Positions 27,081 to 34,865 of a stretch of 64,000 nt of DNA are shown here, piece after piece. Location of the stretch: assembly GCA_910588505.1 (NCBI GenBank), contig CAJUPQ010000005.1, positions 1 to 64,000 on the forward strand. Reading direction: 5' to 3'. Origin of the DNA: an uncultured Hungatella sp. Its GTDB lineage: Bacteria > Bacillota > Clostridia > Lachnospirales > Lachnospiraceae. The notes under the pieces were generated by a model. It was not told the DNA's origin. It did no database searches and was given only the letters and a program-made list of their open reading frames with translations. The stretch's first letter is position 1; each line of letters begins with the position of its first letter. Position numbers and translations under genes: made by a program.

Positions 27081-27457
27081 ATGTTGTATATTTACGATAA
27101 GTTTACAGGATTACCTGGAGATAAGAAGTATATTGAAGATGTTGAGACCTGGTTTTCTGCGCCAAAGAATAGAACCTTAGATGTTGATGGTATTTTAAGA
27201 GATGCTGAGAAAGGCAGTTATTGCGATACGGAGTATTTTTATGATCGATTTGGAGGCAGACTTTATTGGTCCTTTTTATCTTCAGGCAGTAAAGGCGCGC
27301 TCATTGTCGCAAACAATCCGGACTGATTTATGTTGATTCGATATATAGAGTGATCAGTATTCCGGCATATGAAGTGCAGCACAAATTATATTATAATGAC
27401 GAGGAGTTCAATAATATAGCGGAATTAAGTAAGTGGAGGAAATATGGTCATAAATGA
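27081..27457 (+). pseudogene. Frameshifted gene of unknown function
   Basis: The frame opens at ATG 27081 with AAAGGGG 8 nt upstream and reads 81 codons (MLYIYDKFTGLPGD to IVANNPD) to a TGA at 27324. Without a break, another frame then continues LIYVDSIYRVISIPAYEVQ to SKWRKYGHK and stops at 27455, overlapping the next start by ATGA. A single missing base near 27320 joins them into one protein of about 125 residues. I do not recognise the family. Base composition is clearly AT-richer than thiN. It is either a recent pseudogene, a sequencing error or, less likely, programmed frameshifting; no slippery run is visible. Confidence 0.6.
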
Positions 27458-27816
27458 AGATACAAAGTTTAGATTACGAAGTTGAGTGCAATGAGGATAA
27501 GGGATTATATTTATTAGAGTCTGACTCCGCAGCGGGAAAGACCAGACTTTACCATATATTAGATGAGATGAGGCGGCGCGGTGAACCGGTAGCGGCGTAT
27601 TCTTATTTTGACTATGAGAAAGAAGTACCATTATCAAAAATTTCAGAGGATAGCGTTATTGTTTTAATAGACAGATATGATATGTTCCCTGGGAAGTTAA
27701 ATGATCTGATAGAGTCGTTTAGGCATAAGGCGCTGGTTTTAGTAGATAATAAACGAAGTGGTTCTGGCATCATGAATAATGCGGATGGAGATGCTGAAAT
27801 AACTATGTTCAAATGA
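27454..27816 (+). CDS. Small P-loop protein, function unknown
   Basis: This 120-residue protein has a Walker A-like ESDSAAGKTRLY near residue 22 and a hydrophobic strand ending in Asp (VIVLIDRYDMF) that could be Walker B. No further ATPase motifs follow, so it is much shorter than AAA or ABC proteins and may be a truncated or minimal NTPase. The ATGA overlap with the frameshifted gene upstream suggests a two-gene unit. Both are AT-rich next to GC-rich thiN, suggesting acquisition. Confidence 0.55.
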   Translation: MKIQSLDYEVECNEDKGLYLLESDSAAGKTRLYHILDEMRRRGEPVAAYSYFDYEKEVPLSKISEDSVIVLIDRYDMFPGKLNDLIESFRHKALVLVDNKRSGSGIMNNADGDAEITMFK

Positions 27817-27960
27817 TGAGAGACTATTATGTGTTTAGTTCCGGAATGGGACAGCAGGCAAACTGGACTGGTTAAAAATATAAAAAGTGGCTATTTCTAT
27901 CACTCCACCTCTGTGCTATGATAATGGAAATTTTACGAGGAACATAAAGGAGTGAAGGTT

Positions 27961-28611
27961 ATGAACAGTAAAGAGAATGGCACAAAGACATTGAGGGCAG
28001 CGTCCACAGCGGGAGTGACAGGAGACCGCGGATCCGAGCGGGTGCATAAAATGGTCCTTACAGGGCTGATGGCCGCGCTGAGTTATGTAGCGTTTACGTA
28101 TCTGAAGATCCCCATTCCCACATTTGGCGGGGATATGGTGGCTCTTCACATCGGCAACGCGTTCTGTGTTCTGGCGGCGCTTCTTCTGGGAGGATTTTAC
28201 GGCGGCCTGGCCGGTTCCCTGGGGATGACCATCGCGGATCTCATTGACCCGGCCTATGTGACCAGCGCGCCAAAGACCTTTGTGTTGAAATTGTGCATCG
28301 GCCTGATCGCTGGATTTGTGGCTCACAGGATCGCCCACATTACAGACAACCATGACAGCAAATATGTGTTTAAATGGACCCTGATTTCCTCCATTGCCGG
28401 GTTGGGATTTAACGTGGTCATGGATCCTATTGCCGGGTTCTTTTATAAGAACTATGTGTTGGGGGTGGAGTCCTCGGCGGCAAAGATCATGTCCACCTGG
28501 GCGGCGGGAGTTACGTTTATCAACGCCGTGGCAGGGACCGTGGTGGTGGTGGCGGTGTATATGGCGGTGAGGCCGGTGCTTAAAAAGGCGGGGTTGTTTT
28601 TCAGGCTCTGA
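27961..28611 (+). CDS. ECF transporter S component
   Basis: The protein of about 216 residues has roughly six hydrophobic segments after a charged N terminus. KMVLTGLMAALSYVAF and PTFGGDMVALHIGNAFCVLAALLLGGFYGGLAGSLG match vitamin-binding S components of energy-coupling factor importers. The partner EcfA1/A2/T genes are not here, as usual for group II S components. The vitamin is not clear; closeness to thiN hints at thiamine or a precursor, but no TPP riboswitch was seen. AAAGGAG lies 8 nt before ATG 27961, and TATGAT about 40 bp upstream may be the -10. Confidence 0.82.
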   Translation: MNSKENGTKTLRAASTAGVTGDRGSERVHKMVLTGLMAALSYVAFTYLKIPIPTFGGDMVALHIGNAFCVLAALLLGGFYGGLAGSLGMTIADLIDPAYVTSAPKTFVLKLCIGLIAGFVAHRIAHITDNHDSKYVFKWTLISSIAGLGFNVVMDPIAGFFYKNYVLGVESSAAKIMSTWAAGVTFINAVAGTVVVVAVYMAVRPVLKKAGLFFRL

Positions 28612-28647
28612 GGATTGAGGATGTTTCAGATTCTCAGGGAGGGGAGC

Positions 28648-28691
28648 TGAATTGGTGTATAATTGAGTGAGCAAAGGGGCGGATTTGGTCG
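28648..28691 (+). repeat. Dispersed ~42-bp repeat, copy R3
   Basis: This copy is nearly identical to 1143-1188. It pairs with the inverted copy R4 at 29116-29157, so the two bound a 510-bp segment. Confidence 0.75.
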
Positions 28692-29115
28692 GGATTTGCT
28701 CACTTTAGGTGGTTCCGGTAGGGTTGCGGTTTCGACTCCACAGTGGTAAGATATCTGTTTTATCAGTCGCAAGGTTTATGCGTTATATTTATTGGAGCAG
28801 ATCTTGCCTGTCATGTTTGGGGGCAGCCCAAAAGTACGTTGTCCGAGTCTGCAAATGCTGTAATCATGATCTTTTTATATGGTCAAAATACGGCGGCCAA
28901 CATGATCACTGATCAGTGCCAAATTTTAATCATACAAGTAAAAATCCCGGAAAATGCGGTCTTTCTATAGTTTTCAGTATGATAAAGCAAGTTGCGGAGT
29001 ATCAGTGGGTGTATACGAACATAAAAATCCCAAATACCCTGATCTACGGAAGAACGGAATCTTGATATTGCTTTCCATTACAAGGAGACAGATCCTTCCC
29101 TTCTCTGACTGGCAT
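28692..29115. other. Decayed segment between inverted repeats R3 and R4
   Basis: No convincing gene lies here. Short open frames (for example 28743-28970) lack a ribosome site and recognisable motifs. The segment is more AT-rich than its flanks and may be the degenerate body of a small non-autonomous element bounded by R3 and R4. Confidence 0.45.
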
Positions 29116-29157
29116 CACGACAACCTCGGCCCTTTACTCACTCAACAATACACCAAA
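29116..29157 (-). repeat. Dispersed ~42-bp repeat, copy R4
   Basis: This is an inverted copy of R3; the shared core on this strand reads CACGACAACCTC and TTTACTCACTCAACAATAC. An intrinsic terminator follows 22 bp later. Confidence 0.65.
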
Positions 29158-29178
29158 AAGCCCATGAACAGTAAAATC

Positions 29179-29205
29179 GGAAGCAAGCAAGAGCTTCCTT
29201 TTTTT
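29179..29205 (+). terminator. Intrinsic terminator upstream of the zf-HC2 gene
   Basis: GGAAGC (29179-29184) and GCTTCC (29193-29198) form a stem with an 8-nt loop, followed by seven T residues. It separates the ECF/repeat region from the zf-HC2 gene. Confidence 0.8.
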
Positions 29206-29317
29206 ATGGGAACCCCTGGAAAAAATCCTGGTTCTAGTGTATGATAGGGGAAGAGGATTAAACAGGCGGTGGCTGTGATCAGGGGATCGCACCCAAAGCC
29301 GGAGGGGAGGTGCGGCA

Positions 29318-29671
29318 GTGACGTGTAAGGAGGCGGAGAGCCTGGTGATGCCCTATATCCGCCATGAGTTGGATGTGGGGCAGATGGAGGAATTTTTGGA
29401 GCATATTGACGGCTGCGCCAACTGCAGGGAGGAGCTGGAGATCTACTATACGGTGGAGGTGGGCATCCGGCAGCTGGACTCGGATACAGACACGGACCGC
29501 TATAACATCAAAGGCGATATGGAGGCGGATATCATCTCCTCAAAGCAGGAGATCTACAAGGCGCGGCTGATCACCATACTCCACTACGCGGCGGATACGC
29601 TGATGGTCATGAGTTTGGTGGTGATGCTGATTCTGCAGGCCAGGATCTGGTGGCAGACAGGGATCTTTTAA
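29318..29671 (+). CDS. zf-HC2 membrane protein (anti-sigma-like)
   Basis: The 117-residue protein has an N-terminal zf-HC2 zinc motif, H-x3-C-x2-C (HIDGCANC near residue 46), an acidic middle and one C-terminal membrane helix (TLMVMSLVVMLILQA). This is the layout of small zinc-binding anti-sigma factors, but no sigma gene is adjacent and the extracellular part is almost absent. Such stand-alone zf-HC2 genes next to polA are seen in related Clostridia. Start is GTG 29318 after GGAGGGGAGG. Confidence 0.78.
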   Translation: MTCKEAESLVMPYIRHELDVGQMEEFLEHIDGCANCREELEIYYTVEVGIRQLDSDTDTDRYNIKGDMEADIISSKQEIYKARLITILHYAADTLMVMSLVVMLILQARIWWQTGIF

Positions 29672-29845
29672 AGCCGGGCATAAGGATGTTGGGGAAGAAC
29701 CGTGACAGACCTGTGGATGTTTGAAGATAGAAAAATCGTGAAATGAAAGATGATGATTATGAAGATGATGACGGATTGCGGTGGATCTTGGAAAATAGAA
29801 ACACTGTGAAATGGAAGATGGCAGAATGAAAAACAGGAGCGGATT

Positions 29846-32491
29846 ATGAAGAGTAAACTGGTACTGATCGACGGACACAGTATTTTGAACCGGGCCTTTT
29901 ACGGGGTGCCCCAGCTGACAAATTCCGAGGGACTTCACACCAACGCGGTGTACGGGTTCCTCAATATTATGTTTAAGATTCTGGAGGAGGAGGAAGCGGA
30001 CCATCTGGCCGTGGCCTTTGACTTGGCGGAGCCAACGTTCCGCCACAAGATGTACGACGGATACAAGGGCACCAGAAAGCCTATGCCTCAGGAATTAGTA
30101 GAACAGGTGCCGCTGATGAAGGATGTGTTAAAGTCCATGGGGATTCCCATCATGACCCTGACCGGGTATGAGGCGGACGACATCCTTGGGACCTTGGCTA
30201 AGAAGAACGCGGCGGCAGGGGTGGAGGTCTGCGTGGTCAGCGGGGACCGGGACCTTCTGCAGCTGGCGGACGACCACATCAAGATCCGGATCCCCAGGAC
30301 CAGCAAGGGGACTACCCAGGTGAAGGATTATTATCCGGCGGATGTGAAGGCGGAGTATCAGGTGACGCCCACAGAGTTTATTGACGTGAAGGCCCTTATG
30401 GGGGATCAGTCGGACAATATCCCGGGGGTGCCTTCCATCGGGGAGAAGACTGCCACCAATCTGATCGCGGCCTACGGCAGTATTGAGAACGCCTATGCCC
30501 ATCTTTCGGAGATCAAGCCCCCCAGAGCCCAGAAGGCATTAGGGGAACACTATGACATGGCCCAGATGAGCAAGGAACTGGCCACCATCTGCATTGACTG
30601 TCCCATCGAATTTTCTTATGAGGATATGGAGATCGGGAATCTGTACACCCAGGAAGCGTTTGAGTATATGAAGCGGCTGGAGTTTAAATCCATGGCGGCC
30701 AGATTTGACGGGGCGGCCATGAGCGGTAGCGGGGGCAGGGTCCGGGTGGAGGAACATTTTCGGGTGATCACGGATTTTTCTGAGGCGGAGGCTGTCTTTG
30801 AGCGGGCAGGGAAGGCGGCGGGGCTGGGATTTCAGCTGATCGCGGAGCAGGGGCAGGTTTATGGGGCGGCTCTCTGTTTCGGGGAGGAGGACTGCTACGC
30901 CATCGTAGCCGGAGGATTTTTGACAGGAGAGTACCTGGCCGGGAAAATGGAGCGGCTGGTGAAGGATGGAGCGACTTTGGATCTGAAGGCGCAGCTTCCC
31001 TACATGGATCTGGAGGAGGACTGCCAGGTTTGGGATGCGGGGGTGGCCGGGTATCTTCTCAATCCCCTTAAGGACACCTACAATTACGACGATCTGGCCA
31101 GGGATTATCTGGGGCTTACAGTACCCTCCAGGGAGGAGCTTCTGGGCAAGAAGGCCATGGTGGGGCAGATGCTTTTGGACGGTGACGAGAAGGCCGGCGT
31201 CTGCGTCTGCTACATGGGGTATATTGCGTGGAGATCCATGGAGGTCTTAGAGAGGAAGCTTAGGGAGATGGAGATGTGGCGGCTGTTTACGGAGGTGGAG
31301 ATGCCTCTGATCTACAGCCTGTACCACATGGAGAGAGCCGGCATCCGGGTGGAGAAGGAGCGGCTTAAGGAGTACGGGGATAACTTAAAGGTGCAGATCA
31401 ATGCCCTGGAAAAGGAGATCCATCAGCTGGCGGGTGTGGAATTTAATATTAATTCTCCCAAGCAGCTGGGGGAGATTCTGTTTGAGAAGATGGAGCTGCC
31501 TCACGGGAAGAAGACCAAGACCGGGTATTCTACGGCGGCTGACGTGCTGGAAAAGCTGGCCCCGGATTACCCGGTTATCCGCAAGATCCTGGATTACCGG
31601 CAGCTGACCAAACTGAATTCCACTTATGCGGAGGGGCTCTACGGGTTTATCCGGGAGGACGGCAGGATCCACGGCAAGTTTAACCAGACTATCACAGCCA
31701 CAGGCCGCATCAGCAGCACGGAGCCAAACCTTCAGAACATTCCGGTGCGCATGGAGCTGGGGCGGCAGATCCGCAAGATCTTTGTGCCGGAGGAGGGCTG
31801 CACCTTTGTGGATGCGGATTATTCCCAGATCGAACTGCGGGTGCTGGCCCACATGTCCGGGGACGAGAGGCTGATCGACGCCTACAGGCAGGCTCAGGAT
31901 ATCCACGCCATTACAGCCTCCCAGGTGTTCCATATCCCCTTGGACGAAGTGACGCCGCTGCAGAGGCGGAACGCAAAGGCGGTGAACTTCGGTATCGTAT
32001 ACGGGATCAGCGCTTTTGGATTGAGCGAGGATCTAAGCATCAGCCGTCAGGAGGCGGTGGAGTATATCGAGAAATATTTTGAGACGTATCCTGGTGTAAA
32101 GACATTTTTGGATAAACAGGTGGAGGACGGGAAGAAAAATGGGTATGTATTGACCATGTTCAACCGCCGCAGGCCTATCCCGGAGCTGAAATCCGGAAAT
32201 TATGCGCAGCGGTCTTTTGGGGAGCGGGTGGCGATGAACTCGCCGATCCAGGGGACGGCTGCGGATATCATGAAGATCGCCATGATCCAGGTAGATCGGG
32301 AACTGCGCAGAAGGGGCTTGCGTTCCAGGATCGTGCTGCAGGTTCATGATGAGCTTCTGGTGGAGACCTGGAAGGAGGAGCTGGAAGAAGTGAAGGGGAT
32401 TCTGGAGAGGAAGATGAAAGAGGCTGCGGATCTGAAGGTGGCTTTGGAGGTGGAGGCTTGTGAGGGAGGGAGTTGGTATGAGGCGAAGTAG
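29846..32491 (+). CDS. polA: DNA polymerase I
   Basis: The 881-residue enzyme fills gaps and removes RNA primers. The 5'-3' exonuclease/FEN domain (1-290) starts LVLIDGHSILNRAFYG and holds YKGTRKP and GDRDLLQL. The middle domain has lost the proofreading acids: the expected DTET-type motif is FQLIAEQG (near residue 332), so 3'-5' exonuclease activity is probably absent, as in many Firmicutes. The polymerase domain is intact (DADYSQIELRVLAH, RRNAKAVNFGIVYG, LQVHDELLVE). GGAGCGG lies before the ATG. A strong terminator follows about 110 bp downstream. Confidence 0.97.
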   Translation: MKSKLVLIDGHSILNRAFYGVPQLTNSEGLHTNAVYGFLNIMFKILEEEEADHLAVAFDLAEPTFRHKMYDGYKGTRKPMPQELVEQVPLMKDVLKSMGIPIMTLTGYEADDILGTLAKKNAAAGVEVCVVSGDRDLLQLADDHIKIRIPRTSKGTTQVKDYYPADVKAEYQVTPTEFIDVKALMGDQSDNIPGVPSIGEKTATNLIAAYGSIENAYAHLSEIKPPRAQKALGEHYDMAQMSKELATICIDCPIEFSYEDMEIGNLYTQEAFEYMKRLEFKSMAARFDGAAMSGSGGRVRVEEHFRVITDFSEAEAVFERAGKAAGLGFQLIAEQGQVYGAALCFGEEDCYAIVAGGFLTGEYLAGKMERLVKDGATLDLKAQLPYMDLEEDCQVWDAGVAGYLLNPLKDTYNYDDLARDYLGLTVPSREELLGKKAMVGQMLLDGDEKAGVCVCYMGYIAWRSMEVLERKLREMEMWRLFTEVEMPLIYSLYHMERAGIRVEKERLKEYGDNLKVQINALEKEIHQLAGVEFNINSPKQLGEILFEKMELPHGKKTKTGYSTAADVLEKLAPDYPVIRKILDYRQLTKLNSTYAEGLYGFIREDGRIHGKFNQTITATGRISSTEPNLQNIPVRMELGRQIRKIFVPEEGCTFVDADYSQIELRVLAHMSGDERLIDAYRQAQDIHAITASQVFHIPLDEVTPLQRRNAKAVNFGIVYGISAFGLSEDLSISRQEAVEYIEKYFETYPGVKTFLDKQVEDGKKNGYVLTMFNRRRPIPELKSGNYAQRSFGERVAMNSPIQGTAADIMKIAMIQVDRELRRRGLRSRIVLQVHDELLVETWKEELEEVKGILERKMKEAADLKVALEVEACEGGSWYEAK

Positions 32492-32600
32492 GTTCAATGA
32501 TTAACAGGGATAGGGGTGAAATTAGTTATTTTGCAGTTTCTATAAAAATATAAACTGTAAAAGAGAGATGCGCAGAATTTTATTGTGGATCTATAATAAT

Positions 32601-32862
32601 CTAAAAAAGTGTCGCTTAATAACCAGTTAAGCGACACTTTTTATTTATACATATACAAAATCACTCTTTTTTCAACGGTTTTGATTATATCATCATTTCT
32701 AACAAGTGTCAATGGTCTTGAATTGTCATTTTATTCCTTGAATTAAGTTTAAAAACTGGATTATTTTTTAATATATTGCATTATAACTCGCAATATCCAG
32801 ATGATTCTAAATTTTAAAATAAAAAAAGTGTCGCTTAACTGGTTATTAAGCGAACATTTTCC
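32601..32862. repeat. AT-rich element bounded by inverted palindromes
   Basis: The hairpin at 32603-32642 recurs as its reverse complement at about 32820-32860 (GTGTCGCTTAACTGGTTA and the matching arm), with about 180 bp of very AT-rich sequence between. Each end is itself a palindrome, so the whole looks like a MITE or paired terminators. No gene lies in the 403-bp gap 32492-32894. The right palindrome sits 35 bp upstream of the first loaP-like gene and might act on it. Confidence 0.72.
32603..32642 (+). terminator. Terminator after polA
   Basis: AAAAAAGTGTCGCTTAA (32603-32619) and TTAAGCGACACTTTTT (32627-32642) form a long perfect stem ending in a T run. It is also the left half of a pair of inverted palindromes (see 32601-32862). 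Confidence 0.85.
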
Positions 32863-32894
32863 GTAAGATCCCGTCTCAAAATGGAGGTTCAACT

Positions 32895-33407
32895 ATGTGG
32901 TGTGTGATACATGTAAGGGACAGGGGAGAACAGCATGCGGAGCGCCTTGTGGCCGGCCTCCTTCCCCAAAGCCTGGACGCCCGGTGTTTTCACCTGACCA
33001 GGAACAGGAAAAAGAAATTTCAGGGGAAGTGGCAGACCGTCCAGGAGGATCTGTTTCCGGGATATGTGTTTGTTGATACGGATGATCTGGACAGGGTATA
33101 TCGGGAACTTAAGAAAGCGCCCAGGCCAAAGCTTTTGTTCAGCAACGACCAGTATGTTTCTACATTAGAACAGAAGGAGTCGGAGCTTTTAGAGCTGATG
33201 GCGGATAAGGGCGGAGTGATCGGTATATCCAGGGTAGCGGTGGATGAAGGCGGGACGGTCAGGTATCTGTCAGGACCACTTAAAAATGTGGGGGATCGGG
33301 TGAGGAAAGTAAACCTTCATAAAAGGATCGCGGAGATAGAGGCAAGCCTTATGGGGGAAAAACAGATCTTGTATCTGGGGATAGAGATGGAGGATATGAG
33401 AGGGTGA
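32895..33407 (+). CDS. loaP: LoaP-like NusG-family antiterminator 1
   Basis: This 170-residue NusG paralogue has an N-terminal NGN domain (MWCVIHVRDRGEQHAE, with the hallmark DLFPGYVFVDTDD) and a C-terminal KOW-like domain (SGPLKNVGDRVRKVNLHKR). LoaP proteins bind a leader RNA hairpin and make RNA polymerase ignore terminators in long polysaccharide or antibiotic operons. Its position at the head of the locus fits. GGAGG is 6 nt before the ATG. Two further paralogues follow, the next after only 6 nt. Confidence 0.88.
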   Translation: MWCVIHVRDRGEQHAERLVAGLLPQSLDARCFHLTRNRKKKFQGKWQTVQEDLFPGYVFVDTDDLDRVYRELKKAPRPKLLFSNDQYVSTLEQKESELLELMADKGGVIGISRVAVDEGGTVRYLSGPLKNVGDRVRKVNLHKRIAEIEASLMGEKQILYLGIEMEDMRG

Positions 33408-33413
33408 AAGCGG

Positions 33414-33962
33414 ATGTGGTATGCCATTAAGACCGAACCGGGGCAGGAGATGGAGGTTTGTAGGAAGCTAAAAGCTTTTGTGCTGAATATGCCTGCGGGA
33501 AACTTTCGGGTGTTGTACTGTGTGCAAAAAAAGAGATATCTGGGCCAATGGCACGATGAGAGAATGCGGTTTCTTCCAGGGTATCTGTTTTTTGTAACGG
33601 ATAAGGCATGGTCAGGCGGCAGACAGAAGATGGAAGAGAACGCAGAAAAAATATGTACAGATCTCATGAGCGCCCAGAGGTGGTGTACTGGAAATTCTTC
33701 CGGGTATGGCCGCATGGCATTTCCTGTGAGGTGTAAGGAGGAGGAACTCCTCATGAAACTGACCAAAGGAAAGGACGAAGTGGGGATGTCCCAGGGGATC
33801 ATCCGGGACGGTGTCCTAAAGATTCAGGAGGGCGCGCTGACAGGGCTGGAATCCAGAGTGAAAAAGATAGACCGCCACAAGAGGAAAGGGTACATTACCG
33901 TAAGGCTCAATGATGAGGAGATGACTGCGGAGATAGGACTGGAGATCAAAGAAAAGACATAG
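33414..33962 (+). CDS. LoaP-like NusG-family antiterminator 2 (divergent)
   Basis: The 182-residue paralogue starts MWYAIKTEPGQEMEVCRKL and keeps RFLPGYLFFVTD, but a longer, cysteine-containing insert (about residues 65-105) separates the NGN core from the KOW-like end (LESRVKKIDRHKRKGY). It is the most divergent of the three tandem copies. It may have another target operon or be drifting. It is co-directional with copy 1; a 142-bp gap without a gene separates it from copy 3. Confidence 0.8.
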   Translation: MWYAIKTEPGQEMEVCRKLKAFVLNMPAGNFRVLYCVQKKRYLGQWHDERMRFLPGYLFFVTDKAWSGGRQKMEENAEKICTDLMSAQRWCTGNSSGYGRMAFPVRCKEEELLMKLTKGKDEVGMSQGIIRDGVLKIQEGALTGLESRVKKIDRHKRKGYITVRLNDEEMTAEIGLEIKEKT

Positions 33963-34104
33963 CAGAGAGCCTATTATTGACCTGAACCATTGGTTTGAAT
34001 GTATCCGTCTGCGTACAGTGCTCTGATGCGTTAGATTGAGCGAAGGTTACAGTTACCATTTATATAGATTGTGAAAATTATGAGGGCTTCTGCGGAGGAA
34101 AACG

Positions 34105-34641
34105 ATGTGGTATGTGATGCAGGTCTATACGGGAATGGAGGCGGAAGTCTGTCAGCAATGTCAAAGTGTAGTCATGAAACAGGATGAGGAAGTATTTGTC
34201 CCACTGGCGGAGAGGATGACAAAGACAAAAGGGGAATGGTCTCTGACGATGAGCAGACTGTTCCCCGGTTATGTATTTGTGGACACAGAGTGGATCGAGG
34301 ATTTCCATGAGCGGTTGAAGTATATCGGGGGTATGACAAAGATCCTGCGCACCGGAGAGGAGATGACCCCGGTGTATCCACAGGAGGAAGCGTATCTTCG
34401 GCTGCTGGGTGGTCGAGAACATATTGTCAGGTACTCTCAGGGATATATCCGGGGAGAGGAACTGATCATTATCTCCGGTCCTATGAAAAACTGGAAGGGA
34501 CAGGTAAAGAAAGTGTTAAGGCACAGAAGGCTGGTGGCGCTGGAAGTTCCGCTGATGGGACATCTGGTGGAAGTCACTGTGGGGATGGGGATCGTCTCCA
34601 GACAGGGGAATGAGAAGGTAGTTCGGATAGCGCAAAACTGA
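34105..34641 (+). CDS. loaP: LoaP-like NusG-family antiterminator 3
   Basis: This 178-residue NusG paralogue begins MWYVMQVYTGMEAEVCQQC, has SRLFPGYVFVDTEW in the NGN domain and ISGPMKNWKGQVKKVLRHRR in the KOW-like domain, the typical LoaP pattern. It is the copy closest to the polysaccharide operon and so the likely regulator of the attenuator at 34781-34823. GCGGAGGA precedes the ATG. A weak TTGAGC / TATATA pair with 19-bp spacing (34036-34066) could give it its own promoter. Confidence 0.88.
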   Translation: MWYVMQVYTGMEAEVCQQCQSVVMKQDEEVFVPLAERMTKTKGEWSLTMSRLFPGYVFVDTEWIEDFHERLKYIGGMTKILRTGEEMTPVYPQEEAYLRLLGGREHIVRYSQGYIRGEELIIISGPMKNWKGQVKKVLRHRRLVALEVPLMGHLVEVTVGMGIVSRQGNEKVVRIAQN

Positions 34642-34780
34642 AAGGAACGTGACAGCAGAAAAAGCGTAGGCCAAAAGAAGGGCAGGAAGATGGTCGGTGG
34701 ATAAAAGCCGCAGAATGTATCTGACGTTTCGCGCGCTGTACAGGATGAGGCGGACATAAAGGTTTTGCCGGAGCCGGAGG

Positions 34781-34823
34781 GTGTCTTGGAAAGACGCTTC
34801 GGATGGCGAAGCCATGTCTTTTT
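34781..34823 (+). promoter_or_regulatory. Terminator/antiterminator leader of the polysaccharide operon
   Basis: GTGTCTT (34781-34787) can pair with AAGACGC (34791-34797) across a GGA loop. The same AAGACGC can instead join GCTTCG/CGAAGC and GTCTT to form a bulged stem (34791-34820) followed by five T residues (34819-34823). The two folds exclude each other, the design of an attenuator. It lies 43 bp before the first biosynthetic gene and just after a LoaP-like gene, so I infer it is the antitermination control point. Confidence 0.68.
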
Positions 34824-34865
34824 GTAGTGTGCGATGTTTAAATAATATTTTGGAGCAGAAATACG

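Noticed and set aside
27817..27960. TPP or other riboswitch before the ECF S component
   Set aside because: The leader is too short and lacks the conserved THI-box sequences; only a possible -10 was seen.
28743..28970. 75-codon frame as a small membrane protein
   Set aside because: It has no ribosome site or known motif and lies between inverted repeats in decayed DNA.
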